DNA of 64,000 nt from Saprospiraceae bacterium (GCA_016719855.1 JADJYH010000013.1:70635-134634); one strand, 5' to 3'. Numbered from the stretch's first letter, positions 10,717 through 19,314 are shown. Notes: generated by a model not told the origin, from the sequence alone. Made by a program: numbers and translations.

Positions 10717-12342
10717 TTATTTATTCAACGCTTCCAGCGTGGATTTATGCTTCTCCCACATATAATTTGCCGGGCTGTAGCTTACCAGACCGGGGTTTTC
10801 TGCAAGGATATAATATTCTATGGACTGCTCCCCGTTTTGTGGCACGATGGTCACGCCGAAAACATTGTTGTTCGCTGTGCCATCATCGTATTTGCCGTTG
10901 TCCAGCATTGTCACTTGGCTGAATGGGCCTTTGCCGTCCAGACGGTAGAACAGTTCCACCCGGCGAGGGTATTTGTCCACCTTGGCGGTAATATGAAATT
11001 GCTCCACTTTCTGGTTGGACAGGGGCTTGCGACCTTCCACCTGGACTTCCAACACATCGGGCGGAAAAACAGAAAGCTCGGGATGTGTTTTCAAAAAGGC
11101 GGTCCGGCGGGTCATCAGCTCCAACAACCCAGGAATTTTACTCTTTTTGCCGACGGTTTTGGCTAGGCTGGCATCGAAATCAGCAATGGTGTAGTACTTG
11201 TTCGGGTCGGCGACTACCTCCTTGCGAATGCCTGCTTGCAGCTCCTTGGCCCGCTTCTCAAATTTGCCGCTGACGAACCAATCTTGCATGATTGTGCGCA
11301 GGTGAGAGAGGTATATTTTTTTATAGTTGGGGTCTTCCAACAGTTTGCTAATCAACGGTTTGGTCGTGTTGTCAATGTGCAGCAGCGGGTTGAGTTCCTG
11401 CAAGGCCTTCAGCTTGAGGTCGGAGCCAGTGCCGATGTTTTTGAAGCTACCGAAAGACAAGTTGAGGTCCCAAAGGATTGGATAAAAACGCCCATCGTCA
11501 TCTTGGTACAAATAGTAGTTGACACTGTGCTGGCCGGAGTAGCTGCTCAGGTTCACGATGATGTTGTTGAAGGCCAGCATCCAGAGCGTCACGTCCACGT
11601 TCAGCACCGTCTCGATTTTGTCGGGATCCTCGTTCAGAATCCTTGCAAGTTCCATCAGTTCCTTCGTGCCGTGTTCCGAGATTTTTTCAAAATTGTTCTC
11701 GTAGCAACTGACCAGTTTGTCGTACTCCAGCGAGCCGAAGAGGTTGTTCTTACATCCGGCAGGTGAAGGGCCAGCGTCTTGGTTGGCCTTGAAGAACGCA
11801 TTGTCACTGCTGGCAAAATAGCGGCTCAAAAACTGCTCCTCGTTCACCGATTCCACGTTGGCCATTAGGCCGTAATATTTGCCGTTGACGGTCACTTTGG
11901 CGTAGTTGGCTTTAGGCGCTGGCATGTAGGAGCGGGCAATCTCGTAGCCCAAAACCTCCCGCAACAAGCTGGGGTCACGGAGTGTGTTAGAGAGTTTCAG
12001 CACATGGTAGCCCTGGTAGGTCTGGACTTTGTCCTTCATGTCCAGCACGATGTGCAGCGGGTTGCGAGGGGTGCCGGGGGCAAAAGACTTGAAACCCCGA
12101 AAACGCACACCCGCATTTTCATACTTTTGGCCATTCAGTTCTACCACCGCAGGCAAAAGCCCGTCGCCGTTGAAGCGGAGGGAATCGAGGTAGTAGCTCC
12201 AGTTGGCTTGTTTGAAGGAAACGTTTATGTCTTGCACCTTCTCAGTGGCGAAAAGGTCGGTAGGTGCTGGTTTTGTCTGCGCAATGGCGATTTGAAGACC
12301 ACCGAACAAAAGAAAAAACAGGGATAGTGAAAAATGTTTCAT
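10717..12342 (-). CDS. CotH kinase family protein
   Basis: An intact paralogue of the downstream CotH gene: 541 residues with signal peptide MKHFSLSLFFLLFGGLQIAI. It shares VGLM/GLMANVESVNEEQ-type active-region spacing, VRFRGFKSFAPGTPRNP, LKLSNTLRDPSLLREVLGYE, MPAPKANYAKVTVNGKYYGL and FYPILWDLNLSFGSF. The C-terminal 100 residues (FHITAKVDKYPRRVELFYR, VTIVPQNGEQSIEYYILAEN) form a beta domain also found in the neighbour. The ATG at 12342 is chosen because it begins the signal peptide; a TTG at 12357 adds only five residues. The tandem arrangement suggests an old duplication, probably with different substrates. Confidence 0.85.
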   Translation of the reverse strand: MKHFSLSLFFLLFGGLQIAIAQTKPAPTDLFATEKVQDINVSFKQANWSYYLDSLRFNGDGLLPAVVELNGQKYENAGVRFRGFKSFAPGTPRNPLHIVLDMKDKVQTYQGYHVLKLSNTLRDPSLLREVLGYEIARSYMPAPKANYAKVTVNGKYYGLMANVESVNEEQFLSRYFASSDNAFFKANQDAGPSPAGCKNNLFGSLEYDKLVSCYENNFEKISEHGTKELMELARILNEDPDKIETVLNVDVTLWMLAFNNIIVNLSSYSGQHSVNYYLYQDDDGRFYPILWDLNLSFGSFKNIGTGSDLKLKALQELNPLLHIDNTTKPLISKLLEDPNYKKIYLSHLRTIMQDWFVSGKFEKRAKELQAGIRKEVVADPNKYYTIADFDASLAKTVGKKSKIPGLLELMTRRTAFLKTHPELSVFPPDVLEVQVEGRKPLSNQKVEQFHITAKVDKYPRRVELFYRLDGKGPFSQVTMLDNGKYDDGTANNNVFGVTIVPQNGEQSIEYYILAENPGLVSYSPANYMWEKHKSTLEALNK

Positions 12343-12369
12343 GTTTGAAAATAACAATTATCAGATTTG

Positions 12370-12391
12370 TTTTCAAATAATTATTTGAAAA
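12370..12391. promoter_or_regulatory. Perfect 22-bp palindrome upstream of CotH gene
   Basis: TTTTCAAATAATTATTTGAAAA is its own reverse complement. It lies 28 bases upstream of the CotH ATG (12342, minus strand), in an AT-rich leader, and could be an operator or a cruciform/hairpin in the 5' region. No regulator can be named. Confidence 0.4.
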
Positions 12392-12496
12392 TCAATGGTT
12401 TATGCCTCAAAAGCTGTTTTCAAAATAAGTTTGAAAGCAAACAGTTTGAATCAATCTGCAATAATAAAAAAACTTGGCCTCCCAAAGGGCTGCTGG

Positions 12497-12988
12497 TCAA
12501 GTTGTTTCCTCAAAATAACCCGTTTTTGTGTTCTTACGGACTTTGTTCCAAGGAAAATACCGCCCGTTCATCACCACATAAACCCCCGGAGGCAGGGTCT
12601 GCAAAAATGCCAAGGCACTCCCAAGGTTGAAAAACCCATCGGATGAAGTGCCAAAAGCATACGGCACCATCGCCCCGGTCAGCACAATCGTCTTGTCCTC
12701 TAAACCGTAGGTTGCCAGGAACTCAGCGGTTTTCACCATCGTGTCCGTTCCGTGCGTGATGAGGATTTTTTCGAACTGGCAGCGTTTGCAGTTGTGGGCG
12801 ATGATTTCCCGGTCGGCATCCTGAATCTCCAGGCTGTCCACCATCATCAGCGTTTTCACATCCAGGTCAATGGTGCAGCGCCCCCTTTCGAGCATGGTGG
12901 GCACATGAGTGCTCTTGAAGTACAGCCCCCCCGAGATGTAATTGTACTCCTTGTCGAAAGTCCCCCCTGTGATGAAAACCTGTATCAT
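12497..12988 (-). CDS. Asparaginase N-terminal-domain protein
   Basis: 163 residues, matching only the N-terminal Rossmann-like domain of type I/II asparaginases. The catalytic threonine motif ITGGTFDK is at residues 6-13 and the second catalytic segment ILITHGTDTM at about 75-84, followed by KTIVLTGAMVPYA. The C-terminal domain, normally another 120-150 residues, is absent, and the gene ends cleanly with YFEETT. Such one-domain proteins are widespread; whether they hydrolyse asparagine is not established. Cytosolic, with no signal peptide. It stands alone on the minus strand, and the region upstream is repeat-rich. Confidence 0.8.
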   Translation of the reverse strand: MIQVFITGGTFDKEYNYISGGLYFKSTHVPTMLERGRCTIDLDVKTLMMVDSLEIQDADREIIAHNCKRCQFEKILITHGTDTMVKTAEFLATYGLEDKTIVLTGAMVPYAFGTSSDGFFNLGSALAFLQTLPPGVYVVMNGRYFPWNKVRKNTKTGYFEETT

Positions 12989-13450
12989 GTATGCTTAAGT
13001 TGTTGGCAACAGTGGGCGCAAAGATTGGGAATTCTAAGTAGGGGAGGGTGGGTTTTGGGAAAAATATTTGGGAAGGGGGGCGGTAGTCGTCCTTAGCTTC
13101 ATTGGCGTCAGGTAGCAGCCACAATGTCACATCCTGTTAGGCTTAATTCTATTTTTTCTCCAATGCCCTTTCAAACTTCCCAGCTTCGGGCAGCAACGTC
13201 GGGGAGGTTCAAAACCCTCCCCGACGTTTGGCTACAAATAACTCACCACCCGCTCCTCTTTCAAAAGTTGGAAGGTCACGGCCAAGGTTTATCGTTTCCC
13301 GTAAGCCGTGCTTCTGGCCATTGGCGCAGGATTGGAGGAGGGGGAGTAGGTTGGTTTGAAAGTCGGCTTGTAGGGCGGCGGCCTTATTTCAAGTTTTCTT
13401 CGGCCAAATACCGTCGCAACAGTCGGAGAAATACAGCCGTCTGCTCTCTT
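12989..13450. other. Intergenic region carrying a protein-tail remnant and hairpin repeat
   Basis: There is no intact gene. On the minus strand the segment to the right of 13231 ends in ...LLKEERVVSYL and a stop. It is followed by the hairpin repeat (13194-13234), then a fragment reading LPEAGKFERALEKK. Identical or similar pieces recur at 16.9 and 18.3-18.7 kb. The rest (12989-13140 and 13290-13450) shows no feature I can support. Confidence 0.5.
13194..13234. repeat. Hairpin repeat copy 1 (ACGTCGGGGAGGTT...)
   Basis: CGTCGGGGAGGTT and its complement AACCTCCCCGACG, separated by a few bases, form a strong stem-loop flanked by CAA and TTTGGCTA. Near-identical copies are at 16938-16977 and 18343-18382. 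This copy has one extra C in the right arm. Confidence 0.8.
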
Positions 13451-14622
13451 TCAGATTTCACGGAGGTAATACACTACTGCTTCGACGGTCTTGTAATCCT
13501 TCATTCGATGGTGCTTGGTCAGGTACTTGCCATTGGATGGAAAAATCTCATCGGCCATTTTGGACCTTTCTTCCAATAATCTGTGAACCTGCATGGTTGG
13601 CAGGTCAATACGCAGGAATTCCTTCAAAAAAGGCATGGATCGGTTTTCGGGGGCTACATTATCTTGCCGGGTGATGGACAGGTAAGCAAAATCTTCTTCC
13701 ACTATCAAACGTTGGGGCGTACCGTCCAAGCGGCCAAGGTCCTTGATATGGTCAGTGATGCAGGCCGTGCGGACGGTTCCTTTCCCAAAATCCACTTCCA
13801 CGAAATATGCCTTCAAGCCCTGTTTCCCACCCGGCAATTCCAGATTGGAGGTGTATATGCAATAAAGACGGTCGCCGCTGCTGACTATTTTGTTGAAACT
13901 GCCCTTTGATGGCAAATCCGGCAGGGCTATTTTTTGGCCTTTGCCTCCTTTCGCTCAAGGTCGAGCAGGCAAAACACAGCCTCTCCAGCGCCCGCATCTT
14001 TGACTACATAGGCGGCCTCGTTGCCTTTCACCGTAAACTGCCCGTTGGTAGCGCTGGAGGTAATGTATTTGGTCGAGGGCGTCTGGTACACAGCGCTGCC
14101 CGTTTTTGAGTTTACCATCAGCAAGTGGTTGTTGACACCTAAATCAAAATACACCCAATAATCCTTCCAAGTATAAGGTGCAGATGTGCCGGCATAGCGT
14201 GTCTTCAAACTGCTGGTAGTCGCTTTGTTGTCCTTCATCATAATGGTATTCCGGCTGTACTTATTTTCGTTTATCAGGTAATGGTAGAAATTGACAAACA
14301 AGTCCCCCTCCGAATAATTGAGGTTCAAATCATTGCAGAGCATGGAACTAAGGCCAGCCATTTTGCCCGAACCTGGCGCCGTTTCCATTAAAAAACCATG
14401 TGGAATGCTGTCCCTTTTGATTTTCCCACTGGTGAAGTCTATCCGTTCAATATAATGTTCGTACAGATTTATTACCTGCCCGTCCAAATGAAAGGAATTC
14501 CAGACCTGTGCCTGCGTATAGGGCACCGATAGGCTGTCCAACACTGTTTGCGTCTGTGCCTGTAGGCTTGTTACACAGACTAGCATTAAAAATAGCGTAT
14601 TGAATTTATTCATGTATTGCAT
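13451..14622 (-). CDS. Exported protein of unknown function, frameshifted
   Basis: About 390 residues. The N-terminus MNKFNTLFLMLVCVTSLQAQ (ATG at 14613) is a signal peptide, and an in-frame ATG at 14622 adds three residues. The first frame stops at 13927 after ERKEAKAKK. One more base in the six-base run at 13930-13935 continues it as IALPDLPSKGSFNK into the second frame, which ends ...AVVYYLREI at 13451. Repeated blocks such as LDGQVINLYEHYIERIDF, YWVYFDLGVNNHLLMVN and RLYCIYTSNLELPGG suggest a beta-propeller. I recognise no family. The WG-repeat gene lies just upstream (54 bases) on the same strand, so the two may be co-transcribed. Confidence 0.6.
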
Positions 14623-14676
14623 ATTTTGAGCAATTTGTTTTATAAGGTTCAGTTGATAACTAACGATTTCTGCAAC

Positions 14677-16716
14677 TTATTCCGCCCTGTGCTTCACGAC
14701 TAAAAAGCACCGGCAATGGACCGCCCTACCATCTTTCTTGGCGGGCACCCACCGAGGCATCTGCCCGGCTACACGCTCTACATCCCGGTTGCAGTTATTG
14801 CCGAAAGGGCTCCAGCTTCGGATATTGGAGAAGCTGCCATCCTCCCTCCCCACGATTTCCAGTTTTGTATGGCCATACCTTTCGTCCTTGGTCTGCCGCA
14901 TGACTTCACAGGGCTGTAGGCGTTTTGGGAAAAACACCGCTGCCGAATCCGGCCCACCTGGGAACTGTGGAGGCGTATCCACTTGCTCGGCTTCCCAGAT
15001 TTCTTCCTTGATTGGAGGTACCTCTATGGTTAGTATGGCCACCCCCTCTTCATCTACCTGGTTTTTGGGTACTTCAGTGGCCTTCTTCGTTACTGGAAAA
15101 TTGTTGTTTGCTGGCTGCTGTACTTCTTCGGCGATGGAACTTGGGGGATTGGGCTGATGGTCTGGGACAACAGGTGCAGTCATTGGGGGGGCGGCAGCAT
15201 CAGGGAGATAAAACTCCTTTCCTTCGTTATTAACTCCAATCCAGCCGCCGCCGGGCTTTGGCGCAACCACAAGTAGTTCGCCAGTTGCATTTGGCATTTT
15301 TTCAAAAATCTGTTTTTGCCAATCATAGGGCTTGGTCGCCCCATCGAGTTTTCCCTGGTAAAGTTGTTTGCCTTCCGGTGTCAACATCACGGCTAAGCTG
15401 TCTTTCAAGGCCATATAGATGCCGGGGCGAAGCTCATTGACATGGCGAAGCTCAAACGCCGTTTGCGCCGTGTCGCCATCGAGGTGCAGGAAACCGAACA
15501 AGCCGTCGCCCCCACGGCTCGCCAACAAGATGCGGGGGTTGCTGGTGTGCGACAAGACGGCGAACGGCGATGCCAGTATCGGCTTGCCAGTCAAATCAAA
15601 AGCCATCACCTCCCGCTTGGCAGGCCACGCCGGTTCCTTGGAGGCGAAAAGTGGCTGATTTTCGGAACGGTACCAAATTTCTTTGTACTCAATGGGCAAT
15701 ATGACCGAGGCGTCGCTGGCAGAATACAAGCCCTTCAGATAGGGCGCTTGCGGATTGCCTATCAGCAAATAACGCTGGGGTTGGGCATCAGGGTCGTCCT
15801 TGTAGGGGTTGTAAACCCCCGGTTCACGGATATTGTATTCCATGGGAAGGATGACCTGCCCATCGGGTGCATACAGGCCGGACTTGTGCGCCACATCCTC
15901 TACCCGGTAATATTTTTCATGCCTGAATACTTGCCAGGTGCCCAACGGGACAATGGGACGGCCCTTCTTATCCACCACCCCGTGTTTATAGTCGGTAGTG
16001 CTCACCATGAACTGGCCGGGCAGGGCAGGCTGGACCGACCGGTATTTCAACGGCAAAATGGTATCGCCTTTAAAATTGAGCAGCCCGTAGTCGTCGTAGG
16101 AACCAGAGATAATCACATCACCGTCCGTCCAGCGGGCATTGGGCATCGCCGCTGGGAATATGGGCCGTCCTTGCCGGTCGGTATAGCGGGACCTGTTGTC
16201 ATGACCAAGAATTTTCAGGGAGTTGCTGTCGAAGCCAGGTTCGACGGTCTTGCCCGGCAATTTATAAAGCGGCACCCCTTTACCGTCGTACAACTGGACC
16301 TCCGTCTCTCCCGCCGCACGGCCCGACAACAGGTTTTGGTCAATCACAGCGACGCTCTCAAAACGCATCGGCAAAATGAATTCGCCCCGTGCATTGACGA
16401 TGCCCCAAGTGGAGGTCTTCTTTTTCACCAAGCTGAAACCGCCACGCTTGAGGTGAAGCCGAATTTGCTGGTACTCAAAAGGGAGGATGACTTTACCATG
16501 ACCGTTTATCAAGCCACGATATGAGCCTTTTTGGGCTACCATGATGCTGTCCCAGTCACTTGGCAGCTCATCGTACTCAAAAGGGATAAGGGTCTTCCCT
16601 TGTCGGTCATAAAACCCTTTTTTATGGGTGTTCGGGTCGGTCTTGCGGCGCTGGGCTTGGGCCGCTGGGATGACGGCAAACACCAGAATCATTAAAGCGA
16701 TGTGTTTGAAAGTCAT
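14677..16716 (-). CDS. WG-repeat protein with TonB-C-like C-terminal domain
   Basis: 679 residues with signal peptide MTFKHIALMILVFAVIPAAQ. Residues 30-500 hold WG-type repeats, for example GFYDRQGKTLIPFEYDELPS, GLINGHGKVILPFEYQQI and GVVDKKGRPIVPLG, each of about 45-50 residues. A Pro/Val-rich linker (about 510-580) precedes a C-terminal domain reading PPQFPGGPDSAAVFFPKRL...KLEIVGREDGSFSN...ERVAGQMPRWVPAKKDGRAV, which follows the TonB C-terminal pattern (GGxxAL...DGS...MPxWxPgKxdGk). WG repeats are thought to bind ligands or proteins outside the cytoplasm; the combination suggests a periplasmic or surface scaffold. It is intact, unlike many neighbours. Confidence 0.8.
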   Translation of the reverse strand: MTFKHIALMILVFAVIPAAQAQRRKTDPNTHKKGFYDRQGKTLIPFEYDELPSDWDSIMVAQKGSYRGLINGHGKVILPFEYQQIRLHLKRGGFSLVKKKTSTWGIVNARGEFILPMRFESVAVIDQNLLSGRAAGETEVQLYDGKGVPLYKLPGKTVEPGFDSNSLKILGHDNRSRYTDRQGRPIFPAAMPNARWTDGDVIISGSYDDYGLLNFKGDTILPLKYRSVQPALPGQFMVSTTDYKHGVVDKKGRPIVPLGTWQVFRHEKYYRVEDVAHKSGLYAPDGQVILPMEYNIREPGVYNPYKDDPDAQPQRYLLIGNPQAPYLKGLYSASDASVILPIEYKEIWYRSENQPLFASKEPAWPAKREVMAFDLTGKPILASPFAVLSHTSNPRILLASRGGDGLFGFLHLDGDTAQTAFELRHVNELRPGIYMALKDSLAVMLTPEGKQLYQGKLDGATKPYDWQKQIFEKMPNATGELLVVAPKPGGGWIGVNNEGKEFYLPDAAAPPMTAPVVPDHQPNPPSSIAEEVQQPANNNFPVTKKATEVPKNQVDEEGVAILTIEVPPIKEEIWEAEQVDTPPQFPGGPDSAAVFFPKRLQPCEVMRQTKDERYGHTKLEIVGREDGSFSNIRSWSPFGNNCNRDVERVAGQMPRWVPAKKDGRAVHCRCFLVVKHRAE

Positions 16717-16937
16717 GCGAATAGGTTGAATTTCAATAAAATGAGGGTCTCGGTTATTGGTTTATTGTTACTGTAATTGTAGTTTCCTCCTCTAGCCCAT
16801 ACCGTCGGAATCAGCATCTACGTGATTTCAAAATTAGCACGAAAAACCGAGTACCACGTCCTGCGAATTCCAAAAATCTAAAAATCTGTGGTTCAGACAC
16901 CCTCCACCACCTTTTCAAACTTCCCAGCTTCGGGCAG

Positions 16938-16977
16938 CAACGTCGGGGAGGTTCAAAACCTCCCCGACGTTTGGCTA
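16938..16977. repeat. Hairpin repeat copy 2
   Basis: CGTCGGGGAGGTT-CAA-AACCTCCCCGACG is a perfect 13-bp stem with a 3-base loop, flanked as in the other copies by CAA on the left and TTTGGCTA on the right. Confidence 0.85.
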
Positions 16978-17072
16978 CAGGTATGAAGGGATGGTTTCCT
17001 CCCCCCTATCCGCATTCAGCGCAGCGACCAGTGCATACAAAGCCATTTCGAACTTGGCATCGTACTGCCTGT
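16975..17072 (-). pseudogene. C-terminal tail remnant (...FEMALYALVAALN...)
   Basis: An open minus-strand fragment with no start codon reads QYDAKFEMALYALVAALN then ADRGEETIPSYL and a stop at 16975. It aligns by eye with the tail at 18622-18838 (DDAKFEKALDTLVARLP...EERVVSYL) and that at 18378-18478. It begins at the stop of the T9SS cargo gene. It is probably the relic of a multi-copy protein family; I cannot name the parent. Confidence 0.5.
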
Positions 17073-17077
17073 GGCAA

Positions 17078-18223
17078 TTACAGTTTGATAAACTTCCGTA
17101 CGACCAAAGATCCATGACTGGAAATCATCAAAAAATATACTCCAGGCTGTAATTGGTCTGTATCAATTAATATATCCTCGTTGACCGCATGAACAGTTAC
17201 TGGGGGTAATGCCAGCTTGCCAAAAGCGTTGTACACGCCAAATGTCAAACCTTCGCCCTTCGTGATGGGAAGATTGGACAAATGCAGCACTTGGCCAGCA
17301 GGGTTCGGCGACAATACAAGCTGAGCTAGCTCCTGCTCCCATTCATGGGTTCCAGATACACAGCCCACTTTTGTGATTTCAATCGTATTGTCGGATAAGT
17401 CAATGCACCCTTGCACGTCGTCCAGCTTGCCACCAATTTCCAATCCAATCAATTGGCCCTCATAGCTGAGCAGGTGTATAAACGAGGTACCCGTTGGTGC
17501 ACCTTCAAAATTTAAACTTGTTGACTCAGGTACATAGTCTTGGATTGTTCCGACCGAATCCGTTGCAACGAAGTACCATGAAGGGCTCAAATTTCCAGAG
17601 AAACTAACGAAAACATAGTCGGCAATTGAATCATTCACGCACACAAGCGTTGGGTCGTCCGTTTCGATAGTGCCCGCAATTACTTGGCAGCCAGAACCGT
17701 TTTCTGCACAGGGAGAGGGTGAAAAAGCAAGAGCCCAATCTGCTACCTCATTCCCGCTGCCGTCATATTCCAAGGAACCATCCGCAGGAATGGCGGCGGT
17801 GAAGCCGCCAGTTGGCCAAATGCCCGCAGTGGTAGCCAATGATTCATTGGGATGACCGGAAGAACCCCACTGTACGTAATCAACAAGCGCTAACGGGTCT
17901 GTCGTGTTCGAAGAACTGAACAAGGCAATTTCACCGCCATCCAATTCGACCAGGTCCGACTCTCCAACCAATATTGACCCCGGTGCTAAAGGATTGATAG
18001 TGGCAGGTGGAAAAGGACAAATTATCCCCAACTGTGACAATTGATAACAAACTGCACCATTGCAAACAAAGTATCCCAACACATTCACACCTGTGCTGCC
18101 GATATTTTTGATTTCAATGCGGCCATCTGAACCTATTTCATTCAACACGATTTGGCTTTTTGCCTGGTTCATGGTCGTTAACAATGCCATAGAAAGCATC
18201 CATGCTGTAATTTTTCCTTTCAT
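17078..18223 (-). CDS. Secreted protein with lamin-tail-like domain and T9SS type A sorting domain
   Basis: 381 residues. The signal peptide MKGKITAWMLSMALLTTMNQ is followed by a lamin-tail-domain (LTD) pattern: SQIVLNEIGSDGRIEIKNIG, VNVLGYFVCN, LALVDYVQWG and DGSLEYDGSG. A middle beta region follows. The last 80 residues are a type IX secretion C-terminal sorting domain: LVLSPNPAGQVLHLSNL, FGVYNAFGKL, QLQPGVYFLMISS, VVRKFIKL. It should be exported through the T9SS, its tail cleaved, and the protein attached to the surface or released. The function of the LTD is unknown here (adhesion or nuclease association in other proteins). Intact. Confidence 0.87.
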   Translation of the reverse strand: MKGKITAWMLSMALLTTMNQAKSQIVLNEIGSDGRIEIKNIGSTGVNVLGYFVCNGAVCYQLSQLGIICPFPPATINPLAPGSILVGESDLVELDGGEIALFSSSNTTDPLALVDYVQWGSSGHPNESLATTAGIWPTGGFTAAIPADGSLEYDGSGNEVADWALAFSPSPCAENGSGCQVIAGTIETDDPTLVCVNDSIADYVFVSFSGNLSPSWYFVATDSVGTIQDYVPESTSLNFEGAPTGTSFIHLLSYEGQLIGLEIGGKLDDVQGCIDLSDNTIEITKVGCVSGTHEWEQELAQLVLSPNPAGQVLHLSNLPITKGEGLTFGVYNAFGKLALPPVTVHAVNEDILIDTDQLQPGVYFLMISSHGSLVVRKFIKL

Positions 18224-18342
18224 GATTAATTAATTTTAAAGCGTTTAAAATGTTGTTTGTTGTTTAAAATTTTGGTTGGACTTTTAGCAAAACAAGCGGC
18301 CAGCGCATCCAATTCCTTTTTCGGGCTGCGCAGCCCCGTGTG

Positions 18343-18382
18343 CAACGTCGGGGAGGTTCAAAACCTCCCCGACGTTTGGCTA
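18343..18382. repeat. Hairpin repeat copy 3
   Basis: This is the same 40-base unit as at 16938-16977, with the same perfect 13-bp stem. As at copy 1, it adjoins the 25-base string encoding EERVVSYL-stop on the minus strand (18382-18406). Confidence 0.85.
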
Positions 18383-18478
18383 CAAATAACTCACCACCCG
18401 CTCCTCACCCCTTGTTGTCATTGCCGTAGGCAACCTCGCCACCAGCGCATCCAATGCTTTTTAAACCTCGCAGCTTCG
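18378..18478 (-). pseudogene. C-terminal tail remnant (DWPEAARF...EERVVSYL)
   Basis: The minus strand reads DWPEAARF, then after a one-base shift in the A run near 18460 KALDALVARLPTAMTTRG and EERVVSYL-stop. It has no start. It is homologous to the remnants at 16975 and 18622, and the final 25 bases are identical to those at 13234-13258 and 18624-18648. Confidence 0.55.
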
Positions 18479-18498
18479 GGCCAGTCCATCACGACCAC

Positions 18499-18606
18499 GG
18501 CCCCTGACCCCTAAAGGGGAACCTAAAACTGTCCATTCCTAGGAACTCCATCGTTATGAAGTTCCTACTCCTGTGCGTCCATGGTTCCCCTTTAGGGGTC
18601 AGGGGT
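18499..18606. repeat. Large imperfect palindrome with nested hairpin
   Basis: The left arm GGCCCCTGACCCCTAAAGGG and the right arm (GGTTCCCCTTTAGGGGTCAG onward to 18606) are complementary over about 23 bases. Between them a second pair, TAGGAACT and AGTTCCTA, forms a nested stem. It could be a miniature mobile palindrome (REP/MITE-like); no transposase is visible nearby. Confidence 0.6.
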
Positions 18607-18621
18607 AGTCAGGCGACACCC

Positions 18622-18838
18622 TCACAAATAACTCACCACCCGCTCCTCCTCCCTTTCTGTCATTGCCGCAGGCAACCTCGCCACCAGCGTATCCAATGCC
18701 TTTTCAAACTTCGCATCATCCTGCCAGTCTTTGAAATCGCCGATGAGGTAGTAGTCGCTTGGACTACTATAGACCTTCAAAGTTTCACAAACTTTGAAGG
18801 TCTGGGCTGGATTGCTGGGCGGCGAGGGATTGGCTCAT
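18622..18838 (-). pseudogene. Remnant of an unknown protein C-terminus
   Basis: The frame is open on the minus strand from right after the stop of the P-loop gene down to the stop at 18622, without a start codon. It reads ANPSPPSNPAQTFKVCETLK, then VYSSPSDYYLIGDFKDWQDD and AKFEKALDTLVARLPAAM, ending EERVVSYL. It is the longest member of the tail family scattered over 13-19 kb. The palindrome at 18771-18803 lies inside it in frame (TFKVCETLKV). It is probably what is left of a gene that once followed the P-loop gene. Confidence 0.5.
18771..18803. repeat. Perfect 15-bp inverted repeat (AGACCTTCAAAGTTT)
   Basis: AGACCTTCAAAGTTT-CAC-AAACTTTGAAGGTCT: the arms are perfectly complementary around a 3-base loop. 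It sits inside the tail remnant and is translated in frame there, suggesting insertion of a small palindromic element into a coding sequence. Confidence 0.75.
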
Positions 18839-19314
18839 AAACGACCGACAATCAATGACTTGATTATTTCTACCAGATTTTCAGCAGCCAATTGATTCAA
18901 AACTTCATAGTTCAATTTCGGACTAAAGAAACTGCTAATCCACAAAGTATGATAGTCGAAGTCATGATTACTTGCTATGTCGTCAACTTTGTATGTCGTG
19001 TCGCCTCTAGTTCTTGTTGCACAGATAATAATTTGACAATTAGCTTGCGCAAGTTTCCATACTTCATCATAACTTCTTCCCAAGGCATAATCTCCGGGGT
19101 CACCAATACTAGAAAAGCCAATTTTGATTCCTGATATCTCTATAAGGACGCAAATATCACCATCATAGTTGATGGGTTCGAGCGGCAACAGTTGTTTGGC
19201 TTTTGGATAATTACGAAAAATAGTCTCACACGTCTTTTTTATCGTTGCCGACTTCCCTTCATTTTGTCTGCCGTAAATCGCAATGATTGTCCTTTCAATG
19301 TTGTTAGATTCCAT
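18835..19314 (-). CDS. P-loop (GTPase-like) NTP-binding protein
   Basis: 159 residues, cytosolic. The N-terminus carries IIAIYGRQNEGKSATIKKTC, a Walker A motif (GRQNEGKS). It is followed by ICVLIEISGIKIGFSSIGDP, where DP may be the switch/Walker B aspartate, and IIICATRTRGDT, where a nucleotide-specificity loop could lie. The end, FFSPKLNYEVLNQLAAENLV, is helical. It resembles small P-loop proteins found beside repeat-containing ORFs; I know of no characterised member. It lies 18 bases after the short pentapeptide-type ORF and on the same strand as the NACHT locus, so co-transcription is plausible. Confidence 0.6.
   Translation of the reverse strand: MESNNIERTIIAIYGRQNEGKSATIKKTCETIFRNYPKAKQLLPLEPINYDGDICVLIEISGIKIGFSSIGDPGDYALGRSYDEVWKLAQANCQIIICATRTRGDTTYKVDDIASNHDFDYHTLWISSFFSPKLNYEVLNQLAAENLVEIIKSLIVGRL

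Larger units (their letters stand above)
16717..17077. other. Spacer with hairpin repeat and protein-tail remnant
   Basis: From 16717 to about 16900 I see nothing definable. Then come a fragment reading LPEAGKFEKVVEGV (minus strand), hairpin repeat copy 2, and a tail remnant that abuts the stop of the next gene. Confidence 0.5.
18224..18621. other. Repeat-rich spacer upstream of the T9SS cargo gene
   Basis: No intact gene. It contains an AT-rich leader (18224-18300), hairpin repeat copy 3, a frameshifted protein-tail remnant and a large palindrome (18499-18606), each listed separately. Confidence 0.55.

Noticed and set aside
15442..16524. Plus-strand open frame of about 360 codons opposite the WG-repeat gene
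   Set aside because: The WG repeats on the minus strand explain the region; the opposite frame reflects repeat composition only.
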